A stretch of 64,000 bases of DNA from Rhodospirillaceae bacterium (GTDB lineage: Bacteria > Pseudomonadota > Alphaproteobacteria > Rhodospirillales > Rhodospirillaceae), in assembly GCA_947476925.1 (NCBI GenBank), contig CANJSF010000002.1:124001-188000 (forward strand). Direction: 5' to 3'. Below are positions 9,283 to 18,988 of this stretch, piece after piece. The notes below the pieces were generated by a model. It was not told the origin of the DNA, did no database searches, and worked only from the letters and a program-made list of their open reading frames with translations. Both the position numbers and the translations under genes were made by a program. The stretch's first letter is position 1. The number at the start of each line of letters is the position of its first letter.

Positions 9283-11826
9283 ATGATCTGCAAGTCTCGT
9301 CTTGCTGCGGGTTCGGCTGCAATTGCGCTTTCGTTTGTGATGGCCGCACCAGTGATGGCCCAGCCGGTTCTGGAAGAAATCGTCGTTACCGCGCGTAAGC
9401 GCGAGGAAAACTTACGCGAAATTCCTCTGGCGATTACCGCCTTCTCGTCCAAAGACATCGAGAAGAAAGGCTTCAAGGGCCTCGAAGACATTGCCTTCGC
9501 TTCACCCGGCGTTCAGTACTCAAATCAAGCAGCGCAAATTCCAGGCCGTTATAACTCGGCCATTCGTTTCCGCGGCATGTACGTCAATTCTGAATCGCCC
9601 TCGTTGCAGTTGGGTTCGCTGTTCATCGACGGCATCTATGTTCTTGGCGGTACGCAATCCATTCCCGTCAGCGATTTGGAACGCATCGAAGTCATCAAAG
9701 GCCCACAGTCAGCTTACTTCGGCCGTAATACATTCGGCGGCGCCATCAACTACATCACCAAAACGCCATCGACGACCGAGTACAAAGGCAAGATCAGCGC
9801 CTCGGGCGCGACATACAACGAATTCGATATTTCTGCTGACCACGAAGGTCCGCTGGTGGATGGCAAATTAGCCTACCGCGTTGGGACACGTCTTTATTCG
9901 AAGGGTGCAATGTTTACCGCTTCTGATGGCGGTTCGCTTGGCGAGGAGTCGAGCAAAGCCATCAACGGCACACTGTATGCGACACCCTCAGATAATCTGA
10001 GCATCAAAGTCCGCGCTTACTACAACAGCGACAGCGACGGCGCACCAGCGGGCGGCGAAATCTCAGGCGTGCGTAACGACACGTGCACCGGCAAGACGGT
10101 TAAAACCCAGGATCCGGCCGCACTGACCGCTTCACCACGCCAATACATTTGCGGCCAAATCCCCAAACAGGGTGTGGCCCTTTCAACGCTTGGCACGACT
10201 AAAGTTATCGATAGCAACACCAGCTTGTTTCCGGCGCAAGCAGCGCTCATTGGCAACGGTAACTTGCTCATCAATCAGTTTGTGACCGGCGCCAACCGGC
10301 CCGAAGTGAATGTGCCGACAGTTGATCACATGGGTCTCGAGCGCAGAATCTTCCGCCTCTCGGGTCTCGTTGATTACGACTTTGCCGAGGGCTACAACGC
10401 CACGCTGCAAGGCGGATACAACCGCCTTCGCGCCAGCTGGATTCGTGACTTCGGCTTGTCACCCATCGAGAATTGGTACTCACGCGATCCGCAAGACGCG
10501 ACCGATAAAAGCATCGAATTGCGCATCACATCTCCGCAAGACCAACGTCTGAAGTGGCTTGCCGGCGGTAACTATTACAAACAAGTCTTTATCTCAGCGG
10601 GTGCCGGTGGCGACGCAGTGTCCTTGTGCACCACCATCTCGCTGCCGCCAGCAGCCGGACAGCGTTGCCCACCCATTGCGTTTATCAGCACCAACAACCT
10701 TTTCCAAAATACCGACCGCATCGCTGCTTGGGGCGTCTTTGGTTCGTTGACCTATGACATTACCGATACGCTGACTGCTAACCTCGAAGGTCGTTATCAG
10801 AACAACAAATCAACGACTGCGACTTTGACGCCTGCTCCGTTGTCAAAGGTTGATAAAAACTTCCTCCCCCGCGCAATTTTGCGTTGGCAGCCAACCGATG
10901 AAACCAACGTCTACGCCAGCTATTCGAAGGGTGTCATTCAAGGTGCGCCAAACGCACAAATTGCCGGCGCAACAGCAAACGAATTGCGGCAGTATACCGC
11001 ACAGCTTCCGACCGCTGCAGCCACTCTCCCGCCCGAAATTCTCGATATGTTCGAGTTGGGCTGGAAGCAGTCTTTGATGGATAATCGCGCTAACTTCAGC
11101 CTCGCCACTTATTACGGTAAGTGGAAAGGGCAAAAAGGCCGCGGCTTGGCCTTGGTGCAAGAAGACTGCGGCAGCCCCAGCCATGGATTTAACGGCGGCT
11201 GCACGACCGGTAGCCCCCTTGGGCTTGGCACGGCTGGTCAGCCAGCACGTAACCTTGATGGCTCAGCATTCCTGAACTCACGCAACGTCAACGTGGCAGG
11301 AACGTCGAAACTGTGGGGCCTCGAGTTTGAAGGTAACGCAGCAGTCACCGAACATTGGGATGTGCACGGAAACCTGACCTACGCACGCTCCAAGTACACT
11401 GACTACTTGTTCAACTTCTTCTCGTTCAACACCGGCTTCTCGCAGATGAAGGGCAACCAAAACCCGCGCTTCCCGAAATGGAGCGGCACGATCAACTCTG
11501 GCTACACGGCTGAGTTGACGCAAAGCTGGGATTGGTTCGTGAACGGCGACCTGATCTATTTCGGCAAGACGTTCTCTGACGAAAGCAATCTGGCCTGGTG
11601 CGACGGCTATTGGCTGACAAACGCTCGCGCGGGTGTCGAGAAAGATAGCTTCCGCCTCGAACTGTTCGTCAAAAACGTGTTTAACGACAAAAATTGGACG
11701 GCTTGCAATCGTTGGACTTCATTCGATGAAGCGCCCAGCCTTGCTTTGTTGACCCGCGCTCAAGGTATTGCGGTCAGCCCGCAGAACAAGCGCCAGTTCG
11801 GTCTGCGTACCTCGATCGATTTCTAG
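9283..11826 (+). CDS. TonB-dependent outer-membrane receptor (first of two tandem paralogs)
   Basis: 847 aa beta-barrel importer gated by a plug domain and powered by TonB-ExbBD. ATG 9283 is chosen because AAGGAG lies 8 nt upstream and a signal peptide (ending APVMA) follows at once; an in-frame start upstream gives no signal peptide. The mature N-terminus carries a TonB-box-like LEEIVVTARKREE, then the plug (IRFRGMYVN, VIKGPQSAYFGRNTFGGAINY) and a 22-strand-type barrel ending in aromatic Phe (RTSIDF). Several Cys pairs occur in extracellular loops (for example NDTCTGK, RQYICGQ). Substrate unknown. No FecR or sigma factor gene is adjacent. Confidence 0.95.
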   Translation: MICKSRLAAGSAAIALSFVMAAPVMAQPVLEEIVVTARKREENLREIPLAITAFSSKDIEKKGFKGLEDIAFASPGVQYSNQAAQIPGRYNSAIRFRGMYVNSESPSLQLGSLFIDGIYVLGGTQSIPVSDLERIEVIKGPQSAYFGRNTFGGAINYITKTPSTTEYKGKISASGATYNEFDISADHEGPLVDGKLAYRVGTRLYSKGAMFTASDGGSLGEESSKAINGTLYATPSDNLSIKVRAYYNSDSDGAPAGGEISGVRNDTCTGKTVKTQDPAALTASPRQYICGQIPKQGVALSTLGTTKVIDSNTSLFPAQAALIGNGNLLINQFVTGANRPEVNVPTVDHMGLERRIFRLSGLVDYDFAEGYNATLQGGYNRLRASWIRDFGLSPIENWYSRDPQDATDKSIELRITSPQDQRLKWLAGGNYYKQVFISAGAGGDAVSLCTTISLPPAAGQRCPPIAFISTNNLFQNTDRIAAWGVFGSLTYDITDTLTANLEGRYQNNKSTTATLTPAPLSKVDKNFLPRAILRWQPTDETNVYASYSKGVIQGAPNAQIAGATANELRQYTAQLPTAAATLPPEILDMFELGWKQSLMDNRANFSLATYYGKWKGQKGRGLALVQEDCGSPSHGFNGGCTTGSPLGLGTAGQPARNLDGSAFLNSRNVNVAGTSKLWGLEFEGNAAVTEHWDVHGNLTYARSKYTDYLFNFFSFNTGFSQMKGNQNPRFPKWSGTINSGYTAELTQSWDWFVNGDLIYFGKTFSDESNLAWCDGYWLTNARAGVEKDSFRLELFVKNVFNDKNWTACNRWTSFDEAPSLALLTRAQGIAVSPQNKRQFGLRTSIDF

Positions 11827-11853
11827 TCAAACCGATCTGATAATTGAGACCAG

Positions 11854-11889
11854 CGGGCCCCGGTTTATTCCGGGGCCCGTTTCATTTTG
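11854..11889 (+). terminator. Rho-independent terminator after the first TonB receptor
   Basis: CGGGCCCCGG and CCGGGGCCCG form a perfect 10-bp GC stem with a TTTATT loop, followed by TTTCATTTT, 27 bp after the receptor stop. The second receptor therefore needs its own promoter in the next 224 bp. Confidence 0.9.
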
Positions 11890-12065
11890 GGCTGGACGGT
11901 GAATTGGTAGTTTTATTTTCTGTAGAATGACGAATAAAATCGAAAATATACCCTCTAAACCGCGCAAGCCCATGGTTTCCATGCCACAGTCTATCCAATT
12001 CATGGATAAGGGTCGTAATTTCAGTTGAGCCCTGGTCAGGTTCCCGTTACGTGTTTGACTGACGT

Positions 12066-12083
12066 TTGCGCAAGGGGTTGCGC
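12066..12083. promoter_or_regulatory. Palindrome and hairpin before the second TonB receptor
   Basis: TTGCGCAA (12066-12073) is a perfect 8-bp palindrome. Its GCGCAA half also pairs with TTGCGC at 12078-12083 around a GGGG loop. It lies 30 bp before the receptor start, between a -35-like TTGACT (12055) and the ribosome site GGAGGGG (12104). It may be an operator or a 5'-UTR hairpin. The spacing does not fit a simple sigma-70 promoter. Confidence 0.35.
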
Positions 12084-12113
12084 TAAAATCATTTTTTCTT
12101 GTTGGAGGGGTCC

Positions 12114-14648
12114 ATGATCACCAAATCTCGTCTCGCCCTGTCGGTTGGCATCGCCGCACTATCGGTCAGCTTTGCAGCACCGTCTTGGAGCCAGGTCGCT
12201 CTGGAAGAAATTGTTGTCACGGCGCGCAAACGCGAAGAGTCGTTGCAACAAATTCCAGTCGCAATCTCAGCATTCACAGCCGATCAGATTTCACGCGCAG
12301 GTATTACGAAGCTTGAAGACTTAACGCTCAAGGTTGCCGGCGTGCAGTTCCACGGCATGGGCCTTGCCATTCCCGGTCGCGTTAACTCCTCCATTCGTTT
12401 CCGCGGCATGGACGTGAACAGCCAGGTGCCGACGTTCCAGTTGGGCACGCTGTTTGTCGACGGCATTTATGTGTTAGGCGGCACGCACTCCATTCCGCTC
12501 GATGACGTCGAGCGTGTTGAAGTGGTCAAAGGCCCCCAATCAGCCTACTTCGGCCGGAACACCTTCGGCGGTGCCATCAACTATATTATGAAAACACCCT
12601 CGACGACCGAGTACACGGGCGACGTCAACGCATCGGCTGCAACCTATAACGACTTTGATATCGCGGCTGCTTTTGATGGCCCGCTTGTCCAAGATAAACT
12701 TGGCTTTCGTGTCGGCGGCCGGTTGTATAGCAAGGGCGCTATGTTCACGGCCTCAGATGGTGGTGGGCTCGGCAAAGAAAGTTCAAAAAGCATTCAGGGC
12801 ACACTGTATGCAACGCCCAACGAAAATCTCTCAATCAAACTGCGCGCATTCTATGATCGCGATTCCGACGGCGCGCCGGCGGGCGGCGCAATTCCCGGCC
12901 GCTTGAACGATACCTGCACCGGTCAAGTATTGACCACGAAGGTCGGCCAAACCATTCGCCCTGTTCGCTTTCCATGCGGCAAAGTTCCCGAGCAAGGCGT
13001 TGCGATTTCGGCGCTCGGAAACACCAAAATCATCGACAGCAACACCTCTGCACGCTCTGTTCAGGGCTTCCTGAATACCGGCGACCCTGACTGGTTGCTG
13101 AAAAACATCATTCAGCGTGCTCAACCTGCCGCGCTCGCGGGCAAGGTGCCAACACTCGACGGCATTGGCCTTGAGCGTAACATTTCGCGCTTCTCTGGTG
13201 CCGTGAACTATGAATTCGCCAATGACATCGTTGGTACCGTCCAGGGCGGGTTCAACAAGCAAGCTGCCACATGGGCGCGTGACTTTGCATTCACCGCACT
13301 CGACAACGGGTACTCGCGTGATCCTCAGTACATTAAAGACCACTCGTTCGAAGCGCGCCTCGCTTCCGGCCAGAATCAAAAATTCAAATGGTTGGTCGGC
13401 GGCAATTACTATGTCCAAGACCTTATTACCGCTGCAACAGGCGGTGACGCCGCGTTTGCTTGCGTCGATAGCGTTCCAGGCCTTGTCATCGGCGCGTGCG
13501 CACCAGGCCGTGTGCTCGTGTTCGGAAATACGCTGGGGAACACCGACCACGTGAGAACACTTGGTGGTTTTGCCGGCGTGACTTACGACTTCACGGACGA
13601 ACTCAGCTTGAACTTGGAAGGCCGCTATCAGAAAGACGAATTTACACGCGGCGTCACGATCAAGACCAAAGCCATCTATAAAAACTTCTTGCCGCGCGTG
13701 ATCTTGCAGTACAAGCCGAGCAGCGAAACAAATATCTACGCGAGCTTTGCCAAAGGCGTGATCCCGGGTGAAATCAATCAGCCTGTGATTGACAGCCAAT
13801 CAGATGCCCGTGTTGCGGCTCAATTTACAGCTGCTGGGGTGTTGCCCTTCCTGCCGGCGGAGTTGCTCGACAGCTATGAGTTGGGTTGGAAACAACAACT
13901 GTTCGACAATCGCTTGTCGATCAATACCGCTGCTTACTACGGTGAATGGACAAACAAAAAGAGCCGCATTGTAGTTCCGGCCAACTTTACATGCGGAAGC
14001 TCGCTTGCGCCGGTTGGCAATCCTGGCTGTAACGTCGCGACCGGCGGTGCAGTTGCGGGTCAACCCGCCCGCAATCCCGATGGTTCGCCGTTCTTGCAGA
14101 ACACGAACGTCGTTGTTTCAGGTGACTCCAAAATTTGGGGCTTCGAGCTTGAAACCAACGCGGCGGTTGCCGAAGGTTGGACGGCTGGCGGTACCTTGGA
14201 TTTCGCAGGCAACAAGTTCACCAACTTTACTGCGAACTTCATTACGGGCTACGCGAACTTCAACAACGTGAAGGGCAATGCGCACGCCCGTTTCCCGAAA
14301 TGGTCTGGCTCGCTCAATACCGCTTATACGGCCAGCTTGACGAATACATGGGATTGGTTCGTTCGTGGCGACGCAACCTACTTCGGCAAAACCTTTGTTG
14401 ACGTCGACAACTTGGCCTACTGCGACTCTTACTGGCTTGCCAATGCCCGCGCTGGCGTTGAGAAAGAGGGCATTCGCGTCGAGATGTTTGTCAAAAACGT
14501 CTTCAACGATGATAGCTGGGCAGCTTGCTCACGTTTCTCCGAATTTGATTTGCCCAACGATGGTGCCACATCGACGCTTTACCAAAGCATCATTGTTGCT
14601 CCGCAGAACAAGCGCCAGTTTGGAATCAAGACAGCCATTAAGTTCTAA
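12114..14648 (+). CDS. TonB-dependent outer-membrane receptor (second of two tandem paralogs)
   Basis: 844 aa, a close paralog of the receptor upstream. Both share the order EEIVVTARKREE, IRFRGMxVNS, DGIYVLGGT, VVKGPQSAYFGRNTFGGAI, and GQPARN-DGSxFL near residue 640. ATG 12114 follows GGAGGGG by 3 nt and a signal peptide ending SWSQ; a TTG five codons upstream is in frame but overlaps the ribosome site. Ends in a barrel-type Phe (KTAIKF). It is preceded by a terminator, so it is transcribed independently of its sister. Confidence 0.95.
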   Translation: MITKSRLALSVGIAALSVSFAAPSWSQVALEEIVVTARKREESLQQIPVAISAFTADQISRAGITKLEDLTLKVAGVQFHGMGLAIPGRVNSSIRFRGMDVNSQVPTFQLGTLFVDGIYVLGGTHSIPLDDVERVEVVKGPQSAYFGRNTFGGAINYIMKTPSTTEYTGDVNASAATYNDFDIAAAFDGPLVQDKLGFRVGGRLYSKGAMFTASDGGGLGKESSKSIQGTLYATPNENLSIKLRAFYDRDSDGAPAGGAIPGRLNDTCTGQVLTTKVGQTIRPVRFPCGKVPEQGVAISALGNTKIIDSNTSARSVQGFLNTGDPDWLLKNIIQRAQPAALAGKVPTLDGIGLERNISRFSGAVNYEFANDIVGTVQGGFNKQAATWARDFAFTALDNGYSRDPQYIKDHSFEARLASGQNQKFKWLVGGNYYVQDLITAATGGDAAFACVDSVPGLVIGACAPGRVLVFGNTLGNTDHVRTLGGFAGVTYDFTDELSLNLEGRYQKDEFTRGVTIKTKAIYKNFLPRVILQYKPSSETNIYASFAKGVIPGEINQPVIDSQSDARVAAQFTAAGVLPFLPAELLDSYELGWKQQLFDNRLSINTAAYYGEWTNKKSRIVVPANFTCGSSLAPVGNPGCNVATGGAVAGQPARNPDGSPFLQNTNVVVSGDSKIWGFELETNAAVAEGWTAGGTLDFAGNKFTNFTANFITGYANFNNVKGNAHARFPKWSGSLNTAYTASLTNTWDWFVRGDATYFGKTFVDVDNLAYCDSYWLANARAGVEKEGIRVEMFVKNVFNDDSWAACSRFSEFDLPNDGATSTLYQSIIVAPQNKRQFGIKTAIKF

Positions 14649-14672
14649 ACTCTGCGATCACTTTTGTAGCTC

Positions 14673-14707
14673 AAAAACCCCGGCCCCAAAGGCCGGGGTT
14701 TTTCTTT
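14673..14707 (+). terminator. Rho-independent terminator after the second TonB receptor
   Basis: AACCCCGGCC pairs with GGCCGGGGTT around CCAAA. An A-run precedes and a T-run follows the stem, so it could terminate in both directions. It lies 24 bp after the receptor stop and 51 bp before the next gene. Confidence 0.92.
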
Positions 14708-14757
14708 GCCTCGACCGCAGGTTCGCATTAGGTTTGCCGCCTCAATTGGAAAACACC

Positions 14758-15960
14758 ATGAAAAAGAACACGAAGCTTATTCACGCGGGCCAAAATAAAA
14801 AAAGAAACTCGGGCATTGTGAACACACCCGTGTACCACGCATCCACCGTCGTGTTTGACAACATGGCGCATATGATGGATGCGCAAGAGCGCAACATTAA
14901 GAAGCGCGAGAAGAATTTATTTTACGGGCGACGCGGCACACCGACGCACTGGACATTGCAAGAGGCAATCTCCGAGCTGGAAGGCGCTGCTGATACTTTC
15001 CTCACGCCATCGGGTCTCAGCGCCTGCACCATGGCAATCTTGGGCTGTGTGAAAGCGGGCCAGCACATTCTGGTCACCGATTCTGTGTACGAACCCACCC
15101 GCAATTTTTGCGACGGCTTTCTCAGCGGTTTTGGTGTCGAGACGACGTATTTCGATCCCCTCATCGGCGCGGGCATTGGCGCACTCATCAAACCAAACAC
15201 CGCGGCGGTGTTTTGTGAATCGCCGGGGTCGCACACATTTGAAGTCCAAGACCTTCCGGCTATCGCGATGGCTGTCCACGCGCACAACACCGCAAGCCGC
15301 CATATTATGATTTTGAACGACAACACCTGGGCCAGCCCCTTGTATTGCCAACCGCTTGCACTGGGTTGCGATGTCTCCATTCAAGCAGCCACCAAATACA
15401 TTGTGGGCCACTCTGATGCCATGATTGGCACCATCGCCGTCAATGAGGCGGCCCTGCCCGGTGTCGCCAAGGCGATGTCGGCCATTGGTTTGACCTTAGG
15501 CCCCGACGAAGCTTATTTGGGCACCCGTGGTTTGCGCACGCTGTCAGTGCGCCTCAAGCAGCATCACGAGAACGCCCTGATTGTGGCGCGGTGGTTAGAG
15601 CAGCGTCCCGAGGTCAAGCGCGTGCTTTTTCCGGCCCTGCCCAGCGACCCTGGCTACGATCTTTGGAAGCGCGATTTCTCAGGCGCCTCCGGCCTTATGG
15701 GCTTGGTGTTCCACCGCACCTCCTACGAGGCCATTACGGCCATGATTGATGGCATGGAACTGTTCCCACTCGGCTTTTCGTGGGGCGGATTTGAAAGCTT
15801 GATTGCGCCGTCGAACCCCAGCCGGTCTGTGGCCCGCACCGCACAACCCTGGACCGAACCAGCGCCGGGTTTGCGCTTGCACATTGGGCTCGAGGACCCC
15901 GAAGACCTGATCGACGACCTTGAAAAGGGTCTCGCCCGGTTTTCCAAAGCGCTTGGTTAG
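14758..15960 (+). CDS. metC: Cystathionine beta-lyase-like PLP enzyme (Cys/Met metabolism family)
   Basis: 400 aa, the usual family length. Type-I PLP enzyme of the trans-sulfuration family; MetC members cleave cystathionine or cysteine to a thiol, ammonia and pyruvate. The PLP-binding Lys is in AATKYIVGHSDAM (Lys213), with LNDNTWASP as the Asp that contacts the pyridine nitrogen and YGRRGTPTHWTLQ for phosphate contact. The TPTHWTL variant and the C-terminal FSWGGFESL block fit MetC rather than MetB or MetZ. The start is ATG 14758, because upstream in-frame sequence overlaps the receptor end and terminator. The neighbouring 2-oxoacid genes could consume its product. Confidence 0.82.
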   Translation: MKKNTKLIHAGQNKKRNSGIVNTPVYHASTVVFDNMAHMMDAQERNIKKREKNLFYGRRGTPTHWTLQEAISELEGAADTFLTPSGLSACTMAILGCVKAGQHILVTDSVYEPTRNFCDGFLSGFGVETTYFDPLIGAGIGALIKPNTAAVFCESPGSHTFEVQDLPAIAMAVHAHNTASRHIMILNDNTWASPLYCQPLALGCDVSIQAATKYIVGHSDAMIGTIAVNEAALPGVAKAMSAIGLTLGPDEAYLGTRGLRTLSVRLKQHHENALIVARWLEQRPEVKRVLFPALPSDPGYDLWKRDFSGASGLMGLVFHRTSYEAITAMIDGMELFPLGFSWGGFESLIAPSNPSRSVARTAQPWTEPAPGLRLHIGLEDPEDLIDDLEKGLARFSKALG

Positions 15961-16023
15961 GTCTTCCAAGCCTCGGTTTCACGTGCTTTTAGTGGGTCAT
16001 CTTCGTAGTATCGGCGCGACAAT

Positions 16024-16065
16024 AAGAGCTGGCACCGGCGTCTGGGTGGCGTCATATCAGCTCTT
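16024..16065 (+). promoter_or_regulatory. Inverted repeat in the korA leader
   Basis: AAGAGCTG (16024-16031) and CAGCTCTT (16058-16065) are perfect complements around a 26-nt loop, ending 17 bp before the korA start and just before its AAGGA ribosome site. It may be a leader hairpin or regulator site. Nothing else was recognised in the 122-bp gap. Confidence 0.35.
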
Positions 16066-16082
16066 CGGAAAGGACGCGTGAG

Positions 16083-17951
16083 ATGAATCTTCAGCCCAAC
16101 CTAAACCGCGGCGAACAGCCCGCGGAGGGTCAGCAATCGGTCGTTGTGCGTTTTGCCGGCGATTCAGGTGACGGCGTTCAACTTCTGGGTTCGCAGTTTT
16201 CGCAAGAGACTGCACTGGCCGGAAACTCATTGGCCACCTTTCCCGACTTCCCAGCGGAAATTCGCGCGCCCACCGGCACCACCTATGGTGTGTCGGCGTT
16301 CCAAATCAATTTCGGGTCCCGCGTCATCAAGACCGCGGGCGATCAACCCGATGTGCTGGTGGTGTTCAACCCGGCGGCACTGAAAGTGAACCACAAGCAA
16401 TTGCGGCGCGGCGGCATTGTGATTCTTGATTCAGGCGCCTTCAAAGAAAAAGAAATCAAACGAGCAGAATGGGATTCGGACCCGCGGACCAACGGCGTTC
16501 TATCCGATTTTCGCGTCATCGAAATCGACATCTCCAAACAAGCGCTTGAATGCGCCAAACCCTTTGGCGTGTCGCAGAAAGAGGCGCTGCGCACAAAAAA
16601 TATATGGATGCTCGGCTTGGTGTCGTGGATGTACGACCACGACATTCAACCCATTATCGACAGCTTGAACAAAAAGTTTGGCGCCGACGACCCTGTGGGT
16701 CTGGCCAACGTCGCGGCCCTTAAAGCGGGTCACGCTTATGGCGAAATTCACGAAGTGTCGGGTGAACTGAGCCCACGCACATTCCCCGCCGTCAAGCACG
16801 AGCCGGGCACGTATCGTCTCATCTCAGGCGCGGAAGCTTTGGCGTGGGGCTTGTTGGCTGGCGCAAAACTAGCAGATCTTGAAGCTGTGCTGGCTTCTTA
16901 TCCCATTACGCCGTCCTCGCCGATTCTGCATATTCTCGCGCGACTTCGCCAATTCGGCATTACGACATTCCAAGCCGAAGATGAAATCGCTGCCTGCTGT
17001 GCCGCCCTTGGCGCATCGTTTGCCGGCAAGCTTGGCATTACGGCCTCGTCCGGACCGGGCATCGCGCTTAAAACCGAAGCCATCGGGCTTGGCATCTCCA
17101 CCGAACTGCCGCTGGTGATTGTCAATACACAGCGCGCGGGCCCCTCGACAGGCATGCCCACCAAAACCGAGCAGTCGGATTTGTATCTGGCTGTGTGGGG
17201 TCGCAATGCTGATGCGCCGATCCCCGTCGTTGCTTCACGTTCTCCGGGTGATTGCTTTGATGTCGCGATTGAGGCGGTGAGGCTTGCGACCAAATACATG
17301 ACGCCGGTGATGATTTTGTCAGACGGCTATATCGCCAATGCCGCCGAACCTTGGCGCATTCCCAGCATGGCCGACTACGCACCATTTAAAGTCAACTTCC
17401 GCACCGAGCCCGAGGGCTACAACGTTTTTATGCGTGACGCCAAAACACTGGCCCGCCCGTGGGTGAAGCCCGGCACGCCGGGCATGATGCATCGTATCGG
17501 CGGCATCGAGAAAGATTCGCTGACCGGCAACATCAGCTACGCCGACAGCAATCACCAGAAGATGACAGATACACGCGCGGCGAAAATCAACAACATCGCC
17601 GATGATATTCCGGCCCAAGTTCCCGAGATCGGCAACGCAAAGGGCAAATTGGCAGTCGTCGGTTGGGGCTCGACCTACGGGCCCATCAATCGCGCGGTGG
17701 CCAATATGCGGGACCAAGGTTTGGACGTCGCACATATCCATGTTCGCCACATCTGGCCCTTGCCGCGCAATCTCGAAGCGCTATTGAAAAGTTATGACAA
17801 GGTGATCGTGGCGGAAATGAACAACGGCCAAATGCTAACCTTGCTTAAAAGCCAGTATTTGCTCGATGCCAAAGGGTTGCTCAAAGTCTCGGGCCAGCCG
17901 TTGAAAATCGAAGAAGTTGAACGCGCCATTCGCGACCAATTGGGCGCGTAA
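16083..17951 (+). CDS. korA: 2-oxoacid:ferredoxin oxidoreductase, alpha subunit (gamma-alpha fusion)
   Basis: 622 aa, the length of fused KorA/OorA subunits. With KorB it oxidatively decarboxylates a 2-oxoacid, classically 2-oxoglutarate, to the acyl-CoA, reducing ferredoxin. The N-terminal gamma domain (about 20-200) starts VVVRFAGDSGDGVQLLGSQF. The alpha pyrimidine-binding domain (about 235-450) has ASYPITPSSPILH and QAEDEIAACCAALGAS. The C-terminal domain II (about 520-622) has KLAVVGWGSTYGPI and HIRHIWPLP-like sequence. KorB starts 12 bp downstream. It has no ferredoxin domain, so a separate ferredoxin is needed. Whether the substrate is 2-oxoglutarate or another 2-oxoacid cannot be fixed from sequence alone. 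Confidence 0.92.
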   Translation: MNLQPNLNRGEQPAEGQQSVVVRFAGDSGDGVQLLGSQFSQETALAGNSLATFPDFPAEIRAPTGTTYGVSAFQINFGSRVIKTAGDQPDVLVVFNPAALKVNHKQLRRGGIVILDSGAFKEKEIKRAEWDSDPRTNGVLSDFRVIEIDISKQALECAKPFGVSQKEALRTKNIWMLGLVSWMYDHDIQPIIDSLNKKFGADDPVGLANVAALKAGHAYGEIHEVSGELSPRTFPAVKHEPGTYRLISGAEALAWGLLAGAKLADLEAVLASYPITPSSPILHILARLRQFGITTFQAEDEIAACCAALGASFAGKLGITASSGPGIALKTEAIGLGISTELPLVIVNTQRAGPSTGMPTKTEQSDLYLAVWGRNADAPIPVVASRSPGDCFDVAIEAVRLATKYMTPVMILSDGYIANAAEPWRIPSMADYAPFKVNFRTEPEGYNVFMRDAKTLARPWVKPGTPGMMHRIGGIEKDSLTGNISYADSNHQKMTDTRAAKINNIADDIPAQVPEIGNAKGKLAVVGWGSTYGPINRAVANMRDQGLDVAHIHVRHIWPLPRNLEALLKSYDKVIVAEMNNGQMLTLLKSQYLLDAKGLLKVSGQPLKIEEVERAIRDQLGA

Positions 17952-17963
17952 GGACACAGCACC

Positions 17964-18986
17964 ATGAATATTCAAACACCCCCCGATAAACTGACGGCCA
18001 AAGATTTCGCCACCGATCAAGAAGTGCGTTGGTGCCCTGGTTGTGGCGACTACGCCATTCTCAAAGCTGTGCAGGTGTCGCTGGCCAACATGGGCGCAAA
18101 GCCTGAGAACACCGTCTTTGTTTCCGGCATTGGCTGCTCGTCGCGCTTTCCCTATTACATGGCAACGTACGGCTTTCACACCATCCACGGCCGCGCGCCT
18201 GCCGTAGCCACGGGCGTAAAGCTTGCGAACCCAGAGCTGGATGTGTGGTTGGTCACTGGCGACGGCGACGCACTGTCCATCGGCGGCAATCACCTTTACC
18301 ACATTTTGCGCCGCAACGTTGATGTGAACATCCTTTTGTTCAACAATGAAATCTACGGTCTGACAAAAGGCCAATACTCGCCGACGTCACGCATTGGTCA
18401 GAAATCGCCGTCCTCGCCCACGGGTTCGGTCGATAGCCCCGTCAATCCCTGCCAATTCGCACTGGGCTCAAATGCGCGGTTCGTGGCGCGCGGCATCGAT
18501 ATTCAAGCCAAAGAACTGGGCGAGTTATTTGGGCGCGCCAAGGGCCACGTCGGCGCATCGTTCATCGAGATTATTCAAAACTGCATTGTCTATAACGACG
18601 GTGCGTTTTCTGATTTTGCCGAAAAGGCCGTGGCTGCGGAAAGTCAAGTCCATGTGAAGCATGGCCAACCCATCGTTTGGGGCAAAGCCAAAGACAAGGG
18701 CTTGCGGCTCAACACCAAAACACTTTCGCTGGAAGCCGCGATCATCGGCCAGAACGGCGTCACCATCGACGACATTTTGGTGCATGACGAAAAAAATCGC
18801 GTGTTGGCCACATTGCTTTCAGGTTTGCGCCCGCCCGACTTTCCCGAGGTACTGGGTGTGATTTACTGTGACCCTGCGCCGTCGTACGAGCTTCAAGTTA
18901 AAGCGCAAGATGATGCGGCTCGCGCCAAAGGCCCGGCTGATCTTGATAAGCTCATGCGCGCCGGAAAAACTTGGGTTGTAAATTAG
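17964..18986 (+). CDS. korB: 2-oxoacid:ferredoxin oxidoreductase, beta subunit
   Basis: 340 aa, the usual KorB length. Binds thiamine diphosphate and one [4Fe-4S] cluster. WCPGCGDYAI near the N-terminus gives two cluster Cys, GIGCSSRFPYYM a third, and a further Cys lies downstream. The ThDP/Mg signature is GDGDALSIGGNHLYH then NNEIYGLTKGQ. Directly after korA and 2 bp before the TRAP binding-protein gene, so probably one transcript. Confidence 0.93.
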   Translation: MNIQTPPDKLTAKDFATDQEVRWCPGCGDYAILKAVQVSLANMGAKPENTVFVSGIGCSSRFPYYMATYGFHTIHGRAPAVATGVKLANPELDVWLVTGDGDALSIGGNHLYHILRRNVDVNILLFNNEIYGLTKGQYSPTSRIGQKSPSSPTGSVDSPVNPCQFALGSNARFVARGIDIQAKELGELFGRAKGHVGASFIEIIQNCIVYNDGAFSDFAEKAVAAESQVHVKHGQPIVWGKAKDKGLRLNTKTLSLEAAIIGQNGVTIDDILVHDEKNRVLATLLSGLRPPDFPEVLGVIYCDPAPSYELQVKAQDDAARAKGPADLDKLMRAGKTWVVN

Positions 18987-18988
18987 TC

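Noticed and set aside
12831-13799. 322-codon minus-strand frame inside the second TonB receptor
   Set aside because: Antisense shadow of a well-supported receptor; no start signal or family resemblance.
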